From Budorcas taxicolor (taxonomy: Eukaryota > Chordata > Mammalia > Artiodactyla > Bovidae), in NCBI RefSeq assembly GCF_023091745.1, contig NC_068910.1:54051272-54115271 (forward strand): a stretch of DNA of 64,000 nucleotides, given 5' to 3'. This document shows, piece by piece, positions 46,360-58,693 of the stretch (position 1 is the stretch's first letter; each line of letters begins with the position of its first letter). Both the position numbers and the translations under genes were made by a program. The notes under the pieces are model-generated. The model ran no database searches. It had not been told where the DNA came from and was given only the letters and a program-made list of their open reading frames with translations.

Positions 46360-46958
46360 GGTATAGCCAGAGAAATCTCTAATTCAAAGAGATGCGTGCA
46401 CCCCACTGTTCATAGCAGCACTGTTCACAATAGCCAAGACATGGAAACAAGCTAAGTGTCTGTCAGCAGTTGAATGGATAAAGATTTGGTACATATGCAT
46501 GATGGAATCTTTGCCATAAAACAATGAAATAATGCCATTGGCAAGAGCAGGGATGGACCTTGAGGTGATCATACTAAGTGAGGTAAGTCAGACAGGGAAA
46601 GACAAATACTGTAGGGTATCACTTATATGTGGCATCTGAAATATGACACAAATGAACAAATTTACAAAATGGAAACAGGTTCACGGACATGGAGAACAGA
46701 CTTGTGGTTGCCAGTGGGAGATGAGGGGAGCGATTGGGAGTCTGGGATCAGCAGATGCAAACTCTTATATGCAGGATGGATGAACAGCAAGGCCCTACTG
46801 GATAGCACAGGGAACTAGATGCAATATCCTGCAACAAACCATAATAAAAAGGCCATGCAGAAGAATATATGTATGTCTAACTGAATCACTTTACTGTACA
46901 CAGAAATTAACATGCGTTGTACATTAACCACGCTTCAGTTAAAGAAAATAAATAAATG
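46360..46958 (+). mobile_element. L1 3' UTR, sense
   Basis: tcatagcagcactgttcaca, gtgatcatactaagtgaggt, ggccctactggatagcacag, ttaagaaaataaat-type A-rich end. Confidence 0.85.
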
Positions 46959-47017
46959 CCCTGTGAGATGTGAGAGACGAAAGAAAACGGCACAGGTCCT
47001 GCCTTACAGGGCTGGCA

Positions 47018-47222
47018 GCCTGTAACGGGTGGCAGACTTTTCCCATAAAGGGTCACACAATTAATATCTGGCTTTGTGGGCTCCACAATCTCCATGGCAA
47101 CTCCTCCGCTCTTCCATTGTAAACAAGTGGGTGTGTCTGTGTTCCAATAAAACTTTGTTTACAAAGACAGGAGGTGGGCTGGATTTAGCCTATGGGCTGT
47201 GGTTTGACCATCCTTGGTCTGA
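47018..47222 (+). mobile_element. Mammal-wide repeat, probably DNA-transposon type
   Basis: ggctttgtgggctccacaat, gtgttccaataaaactttgt, ttacaaagacaggaggtggg: a common mammalian repeat also present reversed at 55265-55428. Probably hAT-related; family not resolved. Confidence 0.5.
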
Positions 47223-47265
47223 AATGATGTGCAGACCCCTTGCTCAGGTAGTCGGGGCAGCTGAG

Positions 47266-47487
47266 TGTGGTAGCTAAGGGTAAGGATTCTGCAGTCCAGC
47301 AGCCTGGGCTTGCACCCCAGTCTTGCTGTTGACTGTTAATACCTGTGTGGCCTTGGACCAGCTATTTAGCCTCTCTGTGCCTTTGTTTCTTCATCTGTAA
47401 AATGGGGATGTTACAGTGAGTGTGTCATAGGGTTGTTGGGATCAGCTGCCAGACTTCATGTAAAGGGCTTAGAATAAGGCATGGCAC
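47266..47487 (+). mobile_element. MIR SINE, sense
   Basis: gcctgggcttgcaccccagt, tagcctctctgtgcctttgt, ttcttcatctgtaaaatggg: a well-preserved MIR core, cut at its 3' side by a Bov SINE. Confidence 0.88.
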
Positions 47488-47610
47488 ACGGGAAAGGAAT
47501 GGCTACCCACTCCAGTATTCTTCCCTGGAGAATCTCATGGACAGAGGAGCCTGGCGGGCTACAGTTCATGGGGTTGCAAAGAATTGGACACGACTGAGCG
47601 ACTAACACTT
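47488..47610 (+). mobile_element. Bov-A SINE, 5'-truncated
   Basis: gaatggctacccactccagt, gcgggctacagttcatgggg, ggacacgactgagcgactaa; head missing. Confidence 0.88.
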
Positions 47611-48359
47611 CTATGATATGGGGTGGAGTGGGCAGTGGTAATGCTACCCGAGAAGAAGCTCCAGGGGAGAGTCCCATCTCCACCTGGGGATAGCAGACAA
47701 GTGGCAGGAGAGGGAAGACCTAGGATCTTGAAGAGAGGGGTTCATTGTGCAGCCTGGGGCTTGGGGAGGGCTTCCCTGGTAGAAGCTCTGTGGGTACAAA
47801 GGTTGGGAGGTATGGAGTGAGGGAGATGGTTTGGTATGGCTGGAACTTAGGTGGTATGTAGGCTTGGCCAGGGACCAAATGGTAAAAGCAGCCCGTGTTG
47901 GAAAAACCTGCTTCCTGAAGGTCTCTCAAGCCGCCGACAGCACAGGTCATAAAACGTCAGTGCTTTCAGAACCAGAAGAGATACCTCTGTGGGCCCAGGG
48001 GCCCTTGGATGCTTTAGATTTACAATTTAATCCTTAACATGAGATCAGAGGTGCTACAGATCTATCCAGCCTTCCCTTCTTCTATAGTCATAGAGCCCTA
48101 GTTTTTAGCTGTATACGTGCTTTATCCTTGAGAAAACTATCTTTGCACCGCACATTCCCCCTTATAGGGAACAGAGTTGTCACATAATAGTTTCCTGGAA
48201 CCTCCTTTGTACCTTTCCCCCTTTTTTCTCTTTCTTAAAATAAAGACATGTGGCCAAAACTGGAATATAGACATGATGTCTGGAATTGCAGCAGTCATCT
48301 TGAGTCTTTAGGCAACTGGAATGAAGGCCATAAAGACAGAAGGCACCTCTGAGGACTTT
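47611..48359. other. Intron 1, unassigned
   Basis: No recognised gene. A short SINE-head-like string (gagggcttccctggtagaag, about 47765) is too brief to call. Confidence 0.45.
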
Positions 48360-48367
48360 GTTGATCA

Positions 48368-48584
48368 GAAAAGTGAAAGTGTTGGTTGATCAGTCGTGTC
48401 TGACTCTGTGTGACCCCATGGACTGTAGCCTGCCAGGCTCTTCTGTCCATGGAATTCTCTAGGCAAGAAGACTGGAGTGGGTTGCCATTCCCTTCTCCAG
48501 GGGATCTTCCCAACCCAGGGATTGAACCAAGGTCTCCAGCGTTGCAGGCAAATTCTTTACTGTCTGAGCCACTGGGAAGCCTCA
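48368..48584 (-). mobile_element. Bov-tA SINE with 8-bp TSD
   Basis: Antisense complete copy (ttgatcagtcgtgtctgact; gggattgaaccaaggtctcc; ccactgggaagcctc). gttgatca at 48360-48367 and 48585-48592 is the target-site duplication. Confidence 0.92.
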
Positions 48585-48694
48585 GTTGATCACCTCACAA
48601 ATCCTGGGCTACTATCTTCTGGAATTTTCTATGATGGACATAATAAGCCTCACTTTTAAGTCACACTTCACAGCCAAATCTAACCCTGACTGTT

Positions 48695-48825
48695 GCAGGT
48701 GGGATCTCTATTTTGCAGGTGTAGAAACTGAGGCACAGAGTGACCTAAGTTGCCTTGCTGGTAAGTTGTGGAGTCAGGATTGGTCTGACTCTGGAGCTTG
48801 CTTTCTTTTCACCGCCCTGGAAGGA
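48695..48825 (-). mobile_element. MIR SINE, antisense
   Basis: tattttgcaggtgtagaaac, tgaggcacagagtgacctaa, ggagtcaggattggtctgac. Confidence 0.75.
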
Positions 48826-50444
48826 ACTTGGAGACCTTCTCCCCACTCATTTTATAGATGAGATCACTGAGGGCTTTGCCTCAGGGTAAAGCAGCCAGGC
48901 ATTTCACTGCAAGACAGTCATTGCTCAACATTATTCCTGTTCGCTCTCTCCAGCCCTGGCCTTCCCTGAGAAGGGCCCCTGTGCTGTCATTAGTGATTTT
49001 CTAGCCCAGCATTGGGTGGCATCTCTTTCTGTGAGTAGCTGATGTTTGGTGGGTTTTTCCTGGTCAGAAGCAGGCACTTTTTCGGACTGTGTGTTCAGAG
49101 CTTTCACCGTCTCGCCCCTTGCCTCCTGCAGCCCTTTGGAAGGTCTTTCCATGCCTGTCCTGTCCTGTCTTTACTCGGGCTCCCAGGACAGGCTGAGGGG
49201 GCTCTTGGACCCTGTGAGTCTTAGGAAGCTCTGGCCGGAGTCTTAATTGCCAGGGAGGACTCCCAAATCCACACTCCCAAATCAGAGTGTGGACTTTGGG
49301 TGAAGTGGGATCGCATGTTTTGAATGCATTTTGCTTTTGGGATTCTTATGTAGCTGAGTTCCACCCTATTACTAATGCCTTAAAAATGGGCCTCCCGACC
49401 CCTTTGGCGAACTTCACTTGGGCGAACTTTACAGAGCTTTACTGTGTACGTGTTCCAGCTGACTCATTTCATGGATTGAGCCTAAAAAATGGAGCAGGAC
49501 AAAAGCCAGTTTGTGCTGTGAATGCTGTTGAGAGGGTATTATTGCACCCGTATTTTATATCTGTATCTGTATCGTACTGCGTTTTGTCACTTTTTATACT
49601 AGCAATATTCTTGTGGTCATTTTTATTCTCCTGGCTAATCTGCACCTTTTTCCTTTTTGTGAGAAGTCTGCTCTTGATACCTTGGCCCAAAGTGCATTGT
49701 AACACTCTTTTAGTCATTTAATTAATTTGGAGTTTCCTATAACTGAAATTTTTGTTAAACATCAGTTTCTGTGATACCCTTGGAGTGAGCTGAAATTCAG
49801 GAAAAGAGTATTGAAAGCCAAAACTCTACTTTTTTTTTTTCTCACATTTTTCTCACAAGATAGGATTGATATAAAAGTGCTTTAGAAAATCTCTATGTCA
49901 GAGAAACAGAACTAAACTTATGGAATCAAGCTTAAGCCTGGGGGAAGTCATCTTTTTGAACATAAGCATAGCATAACCTAACTAGAAAGAGACTAAATCG
50001 CAGTTGCTTATGTCATGAAATTGAATTTCTTCTTATCTAGAACTGGCTTCCTTTTCCTTTCCAGCAATGTACCAGTTATTGGTATTCTTAGTGTTTTTTG
50101 TTTTGTTTATTTCCGTCTTTAGTTTTGCTTTTTTAGTTTGAAGCTGTAAATTCCTTTTGAAAACTACAAAGTGTACATTTTGTACTAACTAAATATAACT
50201 TGTGATCTGATTTTTTTGTGTGTAAATGACATTATTATGCCAGAAAATTTGTGTGCAGTCTATAGCTAACAGTACAGTATCCATGTTAATTGTTTGATTT
50301 TAATATTTGTACACTGAAGGATTTAGGGGTCAAGGGGCATTATTTTGGCAACTTATTCTCATGTGGTTCTGGAAAAATATATGTATGGAGAGAAAAGATA
50401 ACTTTGTATCATTGTTGGAACTTTGTTAAAAGTTAGCAAGAATT
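48826..50444. other. Intron 1, unassigned
   Basis: The longest unannotated stretch of the intron. It contains no recognisable exon or transposon. A 144-codon frame (49287-49721) has hydrophobic runs but no domain, and sits in AT-rich DNA. Confidence 0.45.
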
Positions 50445-52966
50445 TGTTTGGCCCGCTTTTACTTTTTTGGGCTGCACTGGGCCTTCCCTACTGTGGTCAG
50501 GCTTTCTCTAGTTGCAGCACGTGGAGGCATCTCCAGTTGTAGAGCATGGGTTCTAGACTGCGTGAGCTCAGTAGTTGCCCTATGTGGACTTAGTTTTTCT
50601 GTGGCATGTGGGATGTTAGTTTCCTGAACCAGGGATCAATCTGCATCCCAAGCATTACAAGGCAGATTCTTTTTTTTTTTAAATATAATTTATTTATTTT
50701 AATTGGAGGTTAATTACTTTACAATATTGTATTGGTTTTGCCATACATCAACATGAATCCGCCGTGGGTATACATGTGTTCCCCGCCCTGAACTCCCCTC
50801 CCTCCTCGCTCCCCGTACCATCCCTCTGAGTCGTCCCAGTGCACCAGCCCCAAGCATCCTGTATCCTGCATCGAACCTGGACTGGCGATTCATTTCATAT
50901 ATGATATTATACATGTTTCAGTGCCATTCTCCCAAATCATCCCACCCTCTCCCTCTCCCACAGAGTCCAAAAGACTGTTCTATACATCTGTGTCTCTTTT
51001 GCTGTCTCGCATACAGGGTTATTGTTACTGTCTTTCTACATTCCATATATATGTGTTAGTATACTGTATTGGTGTTTCTTTCTGGTTTACTTCACTCTGT
51101 ATAATAGGCTCCAGTTTCATCCACCTCATTAGAACTGATTCAGATGTATTCTTTTTAATGGCTGAATAATACTCCATTGTGTATATGTACCACAGCTTTC
51201 TTATCCATTCATCTGCTGATGGACATCTAGGTTGCTTCCATGTCCTGGCTATTATAAACAGTGCTGCGATGAACATTGGGGTACACGTGTCTCTTTCAAT
51301 TCTGGTTTCCTCGGTGTGTATGCCCAGCAGTGGGATTGCTGGGTCATAAGGCAGTTCTATTTCCAGTTTTTTAAGGAATCTCCACACTGTTCTCCATAGT
51401 GGCTGTACTAGTTTGCATTCCCACCAACAGTGTAAGAGGGTTACCTTTTCTCCACCTCCTCTCCAGCATTTATTGCTTGTAGACTTTTGGATTACAGCCA
51501 TTCTGACTGGCGTGAAATGGTACCTCATTGTGGTCTTGATTTGCGTTTCTCTGATAATGAGTGATGTTGAGCATCTTTTCATGTGTTTGTTAGCCATCTG
51601 TATGTCTTCTTTGGAGAAATGTCTGTTTAGTTCTTTGGCCCATTTTTTGATTGGGTCGTTAATTTTTCTGGAATTGAGCTGCAGGAGTTGCTTGTATATT
51701 TTTGAGATTAGTTGTTTGGCAGTTGCTTCATTTGCTATTATTTTCTCCCATTCTGAAGGCTGTCTTTTCACCACTTATCCTCAATGGTGAAAAATTGAAA
51801 GCATTTCCCTTAAAGTCAGGAACAAGACAAGGGTGCCCACTTCACCACTACTATTCAACATATTTTTTGAAATTTTGGCCACAGCAATCAAAGCAGAAAA
51901 AGAAATAAAAGGAATTCAAATTGGAAAAGAAGAAGTAAAACTCTCACTGTTTGCAGATGACATGATCCTCTACATAGAAAACCCTAAAGACTCCACCAGA
52001 AAATTACTAGAGCTAAGCAATGAATATAGTAAAGTTGCAGGATATAAAATCAACACTCAGAAATCCTTTGCATTCCTATACACTAATAATGAGAAAATAG
52101 AAAAAGAAATTAAGGAAACAATCCCATTCACCATTGCAATGAAAAGAATAAAATAGGAATATATCAACCTAAAGAAATTAAAGACCTATATATAGAAAAC
52201 TGTAAAACACTGGTGAAAGAAATCAAAGAAGACCCTAATAGATGGAGAAAAATACCATGTTCATGTGTTGGAAGAATCAACATAGTGAAAATGAATATAC
52301 TACCCAAAGCAATCTAACAGATTCAATGCAATTCCTGTCAAGCTACCAACAGTATTTTTCACGGAGCTAGAACAAACAATTTCACAATTTGTATGGAAAT
52401 ACAAAAAACCTCGAATAGCCAAAGCAATTTGAGAAAGAAGAATAGAACTGGAGGAATCAACCTGCCTGACTTCAGGCTCTGCTACAAAGCCACAGTCATC
52501 AAGACAGTATGGTACTGGCACAAAGACAGAAATACAGATCAATGGAACAAAATAGAAAGCCCAGAGATAAATCCACGCACCTATGGACACCTTATCTTTG
52601 ACAAAGGAGGCAAGACTATACAATGGATTAAAGACAATCTCTTTAACAAGTGGTGCTGGGAAAACTGGTCAACCACTTGTGAAAGAATGAAACTAGAACA
52701 CTTTCTAACACCATACACAAAAATAAACTCAAAATGGATTAAAGATCTAAACATAAGACCAGAAACTATAAAACTCCTAGAGCAGAACACAGGCAAAACA
52801 CTCCTCGACATAAATCACAGCAGGATTCTCTATGACCCACCTCCCAGAATACTGGAAATAAAAGCAAAAATAAACAAATGGGACCTAATTAAAATTAAAA
52901 GCTTCTGCACAACAAAGGAAACTACACAAGGCAGATTCTTAACCACTGGACCACCAGGGAAGTTCC
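50445..52966 (-). mobile_element. CHR-type SINE split by a young L1
   Basis: The antisense SINE runs 50445-50671 (gctgcactgggccttcccta; gaaccagggatcaatctgc) and finishes at 52941-52966 (aaccactggaccaccagggaag). The break is the L1 insertion, with acaaggcagattctt repeated on both sides. Confidence 0.93.
50672..52925 (-). mobile_element. Young ruminant L1 with 5' inversion (twin-primed)
   Basis: The outer boundaries are a perfect 15-bp duplication, acaaggcagattctt (50657-50671; 52926-52940). From a T-run, 50672 to about 51772 is antisense: 3' UTR and ORF2 C-terminus (frame 51774-51025, 249 codons, starting KRQPSEWEKIIANEATAK). From about 51773 to 52925 the strand flips: sense ORF2 with RT motif FADD (51950-51961) and, after a stop, frame 52393-53037 ending KIKSFCTTKETTQ. 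In ordinary L1 ORF2 these two break points are adjacent, so a single insertion was inverted internally. Confidence 0.95.
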
Positions 52967-53674
52967 TGGCCTATTTTTATAAAAAGACTATGGGGCATGC
53001 AGCATATACTTCTTGGCTGAAGGTAGCATGTAGCTAATAAAAATTACCCAGTTTGCCTTAACTTTAATCTTCTCAAGTGGCCACTAAGGCAGCCATTCTG
53101 TGGTCTTCATCCACTACTTTTTGGAAGCTGCTTCAGGTGTGGTAAGATAGACAATTCCAGGTGTTAACTGGTGGAAATTGTTCGTGCCTGTGAGCAGCTG
53201 TCCATGAAATTAGGTAAAGCTGCAGTATTTGCAGCTCATGGAAAGAATGTTCAACCAAAGGCTTGGACGATTTGTGTGTTTATCCCTTTCCTGTTTAGTT
53301 GTTAGTTTTCTTTGCATGCCAACCATTTTGTTTTCCATCCGTAAACAAGACGAAGTGGGAGGTATATTGCTTGTTCCCTCTGTGACATAGAAAGAATGAA
53401 TTATCATTTATAACCACTTTAAACCTACAACTTTATTTAATAAATACATTCTGTTATCTAGAATTATGGTGATCTTTGTTGTAAAATTACCTGTAAGCAT
53501 TCGTTGAATAAAGAGGACAAAGGCAGTGTGTCTTGGGAGTTTTGTGTGATGATGGACTTGCTTCTGGGAGCAGCAGCTCTGGGCTCATCTTATGGCCGTG
53601 ACTTCGGGGCTGTAGAGGAAGGCTTTGGGACTGGGCGTGGGCTCAGAGCTTTTCTCCTCTTCCGCTGGTTACCT
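52967..53674. other. Intron 1, unassigned
   Basis: No recognised exon or repeat. Confidence 0.45.
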
Positions 53675-54477
53675 TTCCACACTGTTGATTGTGTCCTTTG
53701 ATGCCCAAGAATTTTAAAGTTGGATATCGTCCCGTTTGTCTGTTTTTGCTTTTGTTGCCCTTGCTTTTGGTGGCATAGTCAAGAAATCATTGCCAAATCC
53801 AATGTCATGAAACTTTTCTACTATATTTTCTTTTGGTGTTTTATAGTTTTAGGTCTTATATTTAAATATTTAATCTGTTTTGAGTTAATTTTTGCATACA
53901 GTGTAAAATAAGGGCTCAACTTCATTCTTTTGCATGTGGATATCCAGTTTTCCCAATACCACTTGTTGAAGAGACTCTTTTTTTCCTGCTGAGTATTTTT
54001 GGCACCTTTTTCAGAGATCCTGTGACCACATAGAGAACCACACGCTGTATGGGCTCTCTATTCTATTTCATTGGTACACTTGTCTGTCTTTATGTCAGGA
54101 CCACATTAAGATGATCACTGTAGCTTTGTAATATGTTTTGATATTAGAACTGTCAGCCTTGTTCTTTTTAAAAATTATTTTGGTTCTTCAGGGTCCCTTG
54201 AGATTCTGTATGAATTTTAGAATTTTCTATTTCTGCAAAAAAAAAAAAAAATGCCACTGGGGTTTTGCTAGGGTTTACACTGAATCTGTAGATCACTTTG
54301 GCTGGTATGACCTTCTTTAAGATATTAAGTCTTAAAAAAATATTAAGTCTTTCAATCCAAAGACATGTGGGTTAGCTTTCCATATATTTGTATCTTCTTT
54401 AATTTCTTTCAGAAATGTATTGTAGTTTTTAGTGCATAAGGTTCTCACCCTTTTGGTTAGGTTTATTCTTCTAAAAT

Positions 54478-54640
54478 TTTTTTTGACGTTTAGTTGATTT
54501 ACAATATTGTGTTAGTTTCAGGTGTACAACAAAGTAATTCAGTTATATGTATATATGTGTGTGTGTATATATATGTGTATGTATGTATGTATATGTTTTC
54601 AGCTGCTTTTCCATTATAGGTTGTTGAGTGAAAGGTACTG
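54478..54640 (-). mobile_element. L1 3' end inserted in L1M, antisense
   Basis: gttgatttacaatattgtgt, tagtttcaggtgtacaacaa, then a GT/AT repeat and gcttttccattataggttgt; the old L1M continues after about 54650. Confidence 0.8.
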
Positions 54641-54722
54641 AATATAATAGTTTAGATTTATTATTAAGTATTCTTTTTGATGCTATTGTAAACAAAAACC
54701 GTTTTTCTCCTGTTGATTTTTT

Positions 54723-54890
54723 AAAAAAATTATTTATTTATATATTTTCCTCCCTTCCCCCTAAAATTTATTTTTAAATAGAGTATATTGTTTTACAATG
54801 CTTTTTGATTTTTGCCGTATATCAGCATGAATCAGCCATAAGTATATACATGTCCCCTTCTTCCTGAACCTCCCTCCTGCCTCCCTTGCT
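54723..54890 (-). mobile_element. Young L1 3' end with 13-bp TSD, antisense
   Basis: atatcagcatgaatcagcca and taagtatatacatgtcccct match the young L1 3' end at 50740. ctgttgatttttt at 54710-54722 and 54891-54903 is the target-site duplication. Confidence 0.87.
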
Positions 54891-55264
54891 CTGTTGATTT
54901 TTTTATCTTGCAGCTTTGCTGAATTCTTTCATTACTTCTGACAGGTTTTTAAATTTTCTGTGGCGTCTTCAGTAGTTGTTATACATGTCATTTGCAAAGC
55001 TAATTTTACTTCTTCCTTTCCAGTTTGGATGCCTTTTATTTCTTTTTCCTGTCTAGTTACTCTGGCCAGAACCTCCAATCCTCTGTTGAATAGAGACGGT
55101 GGGAGAGGGTGTCCTTGCCTTGTTCCTGATATTAGAGGAAAAAGCTTCAGTCTTCTGCCGTCGAGTATGGTGTCAGCTATGGACTTTTTGTAAATGGCCT
55201 TCCTAATGCTGAGACAGCTTCCTTCTGTTCCTAGTTTGTTGAGTGTCTTTACTATAGAAGGGTC

Positions 55265-55428
55265 TGCTACCTGCCTTTGCAAAGTGTTATTGAAACACGC
55301 TCATGCCCATTTGTTTACACATTGCCCATGTCTGCTGTCACTCTACAGTGACAAAGTTAAGTAGTTGCAACAGAGACTTTGAGGCCAGCAAAGACTGAAA
55401 TGGTTACTGTCCGGCCCTTTTCTAATCG
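55265..55428 (-). mobile_element. Mammal-wide DNA-transposon-like repeat, antisense
   Basis: gttattgaaacacgctcatg, cccatttgtttacacattgc, actgtccggcccttttc is the reverse complement of the family at 47018-47222. It interrupts the L1M, which shows that it is a mobile unit. Confidence 0.55.
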
Positions 55429-56107
55429 CTGCTTGCAGCTGTTAATGTGGTAAATTACATTGATTGCTTTTTGAATTTTGAACCAGCCTGGCTATTCTGG
55501 GATAAACCTCACTTGGTTATGGTGTGTTATACTTTTTAATGTTGTTGGATGCAGTCTGCTAATATTTTGTTAAGGACTTTTGCATCTTTCTTTATGAAAA
55601 GTATTTGTTTACAGTTTTCTTATCCTGTCTTTGGTTTTGGTATCAGGGTAATGTTGGCCTTAAAATGAGCTGGGAAGTATCCTTGTTATATTTTCTGGAA
55701 GAAATTGTGTAGAGTTGGTGTTATTTCTTCCTTAAATATTTGGTAGAAATCACCAGGGAAACCATCTGGCCTGAAGATTTCTTATTTTGGAAGGGTTTTT
55801 AACTACAGATTCATTTTAAAAATAGTCCTAAAGCTATTCAGATTATCTGTTTCATCTTGGGTATGTTTTGGTAGTAAATGCTTTTTGAGGAATTGGTGCA
55901 TTTCTTATAAATTGTTGAATTTATAGGATGTATAAAGTTACTTCTATTATTCCCTATTATCCTTTCAATATCTTTGAAGCCTATAGTGATATTCCCTTTT
56001 TCTTTTTCCTGTTATTCATAATTTTATGTCTTTGACAGTCTTGCTAGAGATTTACTTATTGATCTTTCTAAGAACCAGCTTTTTGTTTCATTGGTAGTTT
56101 TTATTAT

Positions 56108-56302
56108 TTAATTAAAAAAATATCTATTTATTTGGCTGAGCTTGGTCTTAGTTGCAGCACACAGGATCTTCAGTGTTTGTTGTAGCATGTGGAATCTTTA
56201 CTTGCAGCCTGTGGGATCTAGTTCCCTGACCAAGAATCAAAGCCAGCCTCCCTGCATTGGGAGAACGGAGTCTTAGCCACCGGACCCCCTAGGAAATTCC
56301 TA
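56108..56302 (-). mobile_element. CHR-type SINE nested in L1M
   Basis: tatttggctgagcttggtct, gttccctgaccaagaatcaa, ccaccggaccccctaggaaa; antisense, diverged. Confidence 0.85.
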
Positions 56303-56870
56303 TCGTTTTCTATTTTAAAATTTTTTACTTACGTGCTAATCTTCTAAATTCTTTCCTTCTGCTATTTATGTTTAGTTTCTTCTTTTCCTAGTTTCTTAAA
56401 GTAGAAGCTTACATTATTGAATTCTTTCATCGTTTCCAGTGTAAATATTTGATGCTATAAGTTTCCCTCAAACACTGCTTTAGTCGCCTTCACATGTTCT
56501 GATATGTTGTATCTTCATTTTAGTTCGGTTCAAAGTATTTTCTAGTTTCCCTTGAGTCTTTCTCTTTGACTCATGAATTATTTAGAAATGTGTTAATTTC
56601 CAAGTGTTTGAAGATTTTTCTGTTATCTTTCTGTTACTCATTAATTTCCTTATGGTCAGAGAACGTACTTTGAATTAATTCAGTTGTTTAATTTTTATAT
56701 GGGTTGTTTTATGACCTTGGTTATGTTCTATCTTGGTGAATGTTCCATGTATACTTGAAAATAATATGCATTCTTTCATCATTGGGAGAACTGTTCTGTA
56801 AATGTCAATTAGATCCAGTTCACTGATATTTTTTCAGTTCTTCTGTGTCCTGATTGACTTTAAAAAGTCT

Positions 56871-57276
56871 TTATTTTATAATTTTGGAGCCGTGGTCTAG
56901 AAAGAAAGCATAACTCCTGCTTACAATGTCATATGTATTCAAAATTTCCCGTTAATTTGTGTTCCTTCACAGACTGCCTTATTTGTATATTTAATTTTCT
57001 TGAATATAACCTGCATAAAGTCCTAGGAGCTTGATATTTGTCCATTTTTAGGGAAAGCACACAAACGTTACAGGGCAGGGTGCTCTTCACTTTATTTTAT
57101 GAGGTCTTCTCCTTGACTGTCTGGCACCTGCCATTATTTTAGGTAAATTCCTGAAAAATTGGTTTTAGAGCTACTTGGAAATGTTTTTGGACAGTTTAGC
57201 TCAGTCCAATGCGGAATTAATGTAAATATATTGGTTACCAACTGAAGATTGATAAAAAGAATTATGCACTGGTTCT
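56871..57276. other. Intron 1, unassigned
   Basis: AT-rich, no recognised feature. Confidence 0.45.
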
Positions 57277-57355
57277 GGGAATTCCCTGGTTAGCGTTTGG
57301 AGCTTTCACTGCCATGGGCTCGGCTTCCATTCTGTAAGCTGTGTGGCACAGCCAG
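57277..57355 (+). mobile_element. CHR-type SINE fragment, sense
   Basis: gggaattccctggttagcgt, ttggagctttcactgccatg, gctgtgtggcacagcc; internally shortened. Confidence 0.7.
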
Positions 57356-58693
57356 AAGACAAAATATGTGCATTGATTCTACTGAGTGGGTGAATGGCCA
57401 CTGAAGATATTCTCAGACCAGAACTCCCTAGTTAAGAGTGCCAACTAGACTGAGTCCTGGGGAGACATCTGTGCAAGAAGCCTTTAGATAGCCAGGCTCA
57501 TCCATCCCCTTAACAAGGGGCGGATTTCCCTGTATCTGCTAAGACTTCCACTCCAGCTTTGATATGCAAAATCTTCAAAATATTTTGAGCCTCTTTTGGG
57601 GCGGGGTGGACCTCAGACCACATCTGTAGAAAAGGGGTCATTAGACCTCTGAGCCTTCCGTTAGACACCCCCAACTGAGGACCCTAGGCTGGACGGGGGT
57701 CTGGTCTCACACAGGCAACACCTTGATTTCTCTCGTTTTCTCCCCATCCCAGCTTGTGAATGATGTCAGACTGTGCATTCTAAATGAGGGTGATAGAAAA
57801 TGGTTCCTGGGATGATGGTAGTGAAAATGTGTTACTTTTTAATGTATAAAATGCAGATATAGATAAGAGTTCATAAATAGATGTACAGTCTATCTCTTGT
57901 ATTAATTTCATTGCAGGGGGAGGACACTGAAGGAAATTTGTCTGAAAAGCCTCCCTAGGATACTGACGATGATAACAAAGGTTGAGAAATATTGCTTTAA
58001 ATTGAAGATGCAGAGAGAGGCACCGAGCTGAAGGGCTACTGGGATTTGAACAATTTCTAATTGAGGGGGGTGGAGAGTGATGCTTCAGAATTTTATTACA
58101 AGAAAATATTTTTATCCAGAGACTTTCAGTGACTGAAACAAAAGGAAAATAGGCCTAAGTTACCTCATGAATGTGAGGTGGTTGTTAAGAGCTTTATTAA
58201 ATAACACAAGGAGAATTTCCTTCTGCCTGGAGTCCTTTAGGAAAGGTCCTGTGGGAAGTAAACCAGGTCTCCTGGGAGGCTGTTAGTCCACTGGGTGGCT
58301 GAGGAAGGAGCCTTCAAATCAGTATTTTAAGACCCGGGATCCGTGTTTTACCACCCATTCTCCCAGCGGTTCAGACGATTGGCAACATTAGAGTATGGAG
58401 TGTGTATTAGGTAGTTTTATTGAATCACTGTTAACTGTCAGAAATTAATAATTGCACTGTGGTTATATAAGAGAATGTTCTTAGGAAATGCATAATAAAG
58501 TATTTCAGAATAAAAGGAGATGTCTGTGCTTCACAGTGGTTCCAGAAAACCAGTCTGTAAGGAGGAGGGAGCTGGTTAGGTGTGGATGGAGGGGCGGAAA
58601 GGCAGGGGCAAGGGAGGAGAGGAGAGGGAGAGAGCCAGAGTTAGGCAAAAGCAAATGCCAGAGCATCAGTGACTGCTGAGTATGGGCGAAGAT
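57356..58693. other. Intron 1, unassigned
   Basis: No exon or transposon recognised in 1.3 kb. A purine-rich run (gggaggagaggagagggaga) lies at about 58611-58632. Confidence 0.45.

Larger units (their letters stand above)
53675..56870 (-). mobile_element. Old L1M ORF2, antisense, with four later insertions
   Basis: Antisense L1 ORF2 text covers about 3.2 kb: gatatccagttttcccaata, tcaggaccacattaagatga, tccaatcctctgttgaatag, ctcatgaattatttagaaat. Minus-strand coding traces remain (EKEIKGIQTGKEEVKLALQ near 55000) but the FADD core is lost. Insertions lie at 54478-54640, 54723-54890, 55265-55428 and 56108-56302. Confidence 0.85.

Noticed and set aside
49287..49721. 144-codon frame with hydrophobic segments
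   Set aside because: It lies in an AT-rich intron, with no domain, no splice context and no recognisable homologue.
51025..51774. 249-codon minus-strand frame as a gene
   Set aside because: It is the L1 ORF2 C-terminus in the inverted L1 copy.
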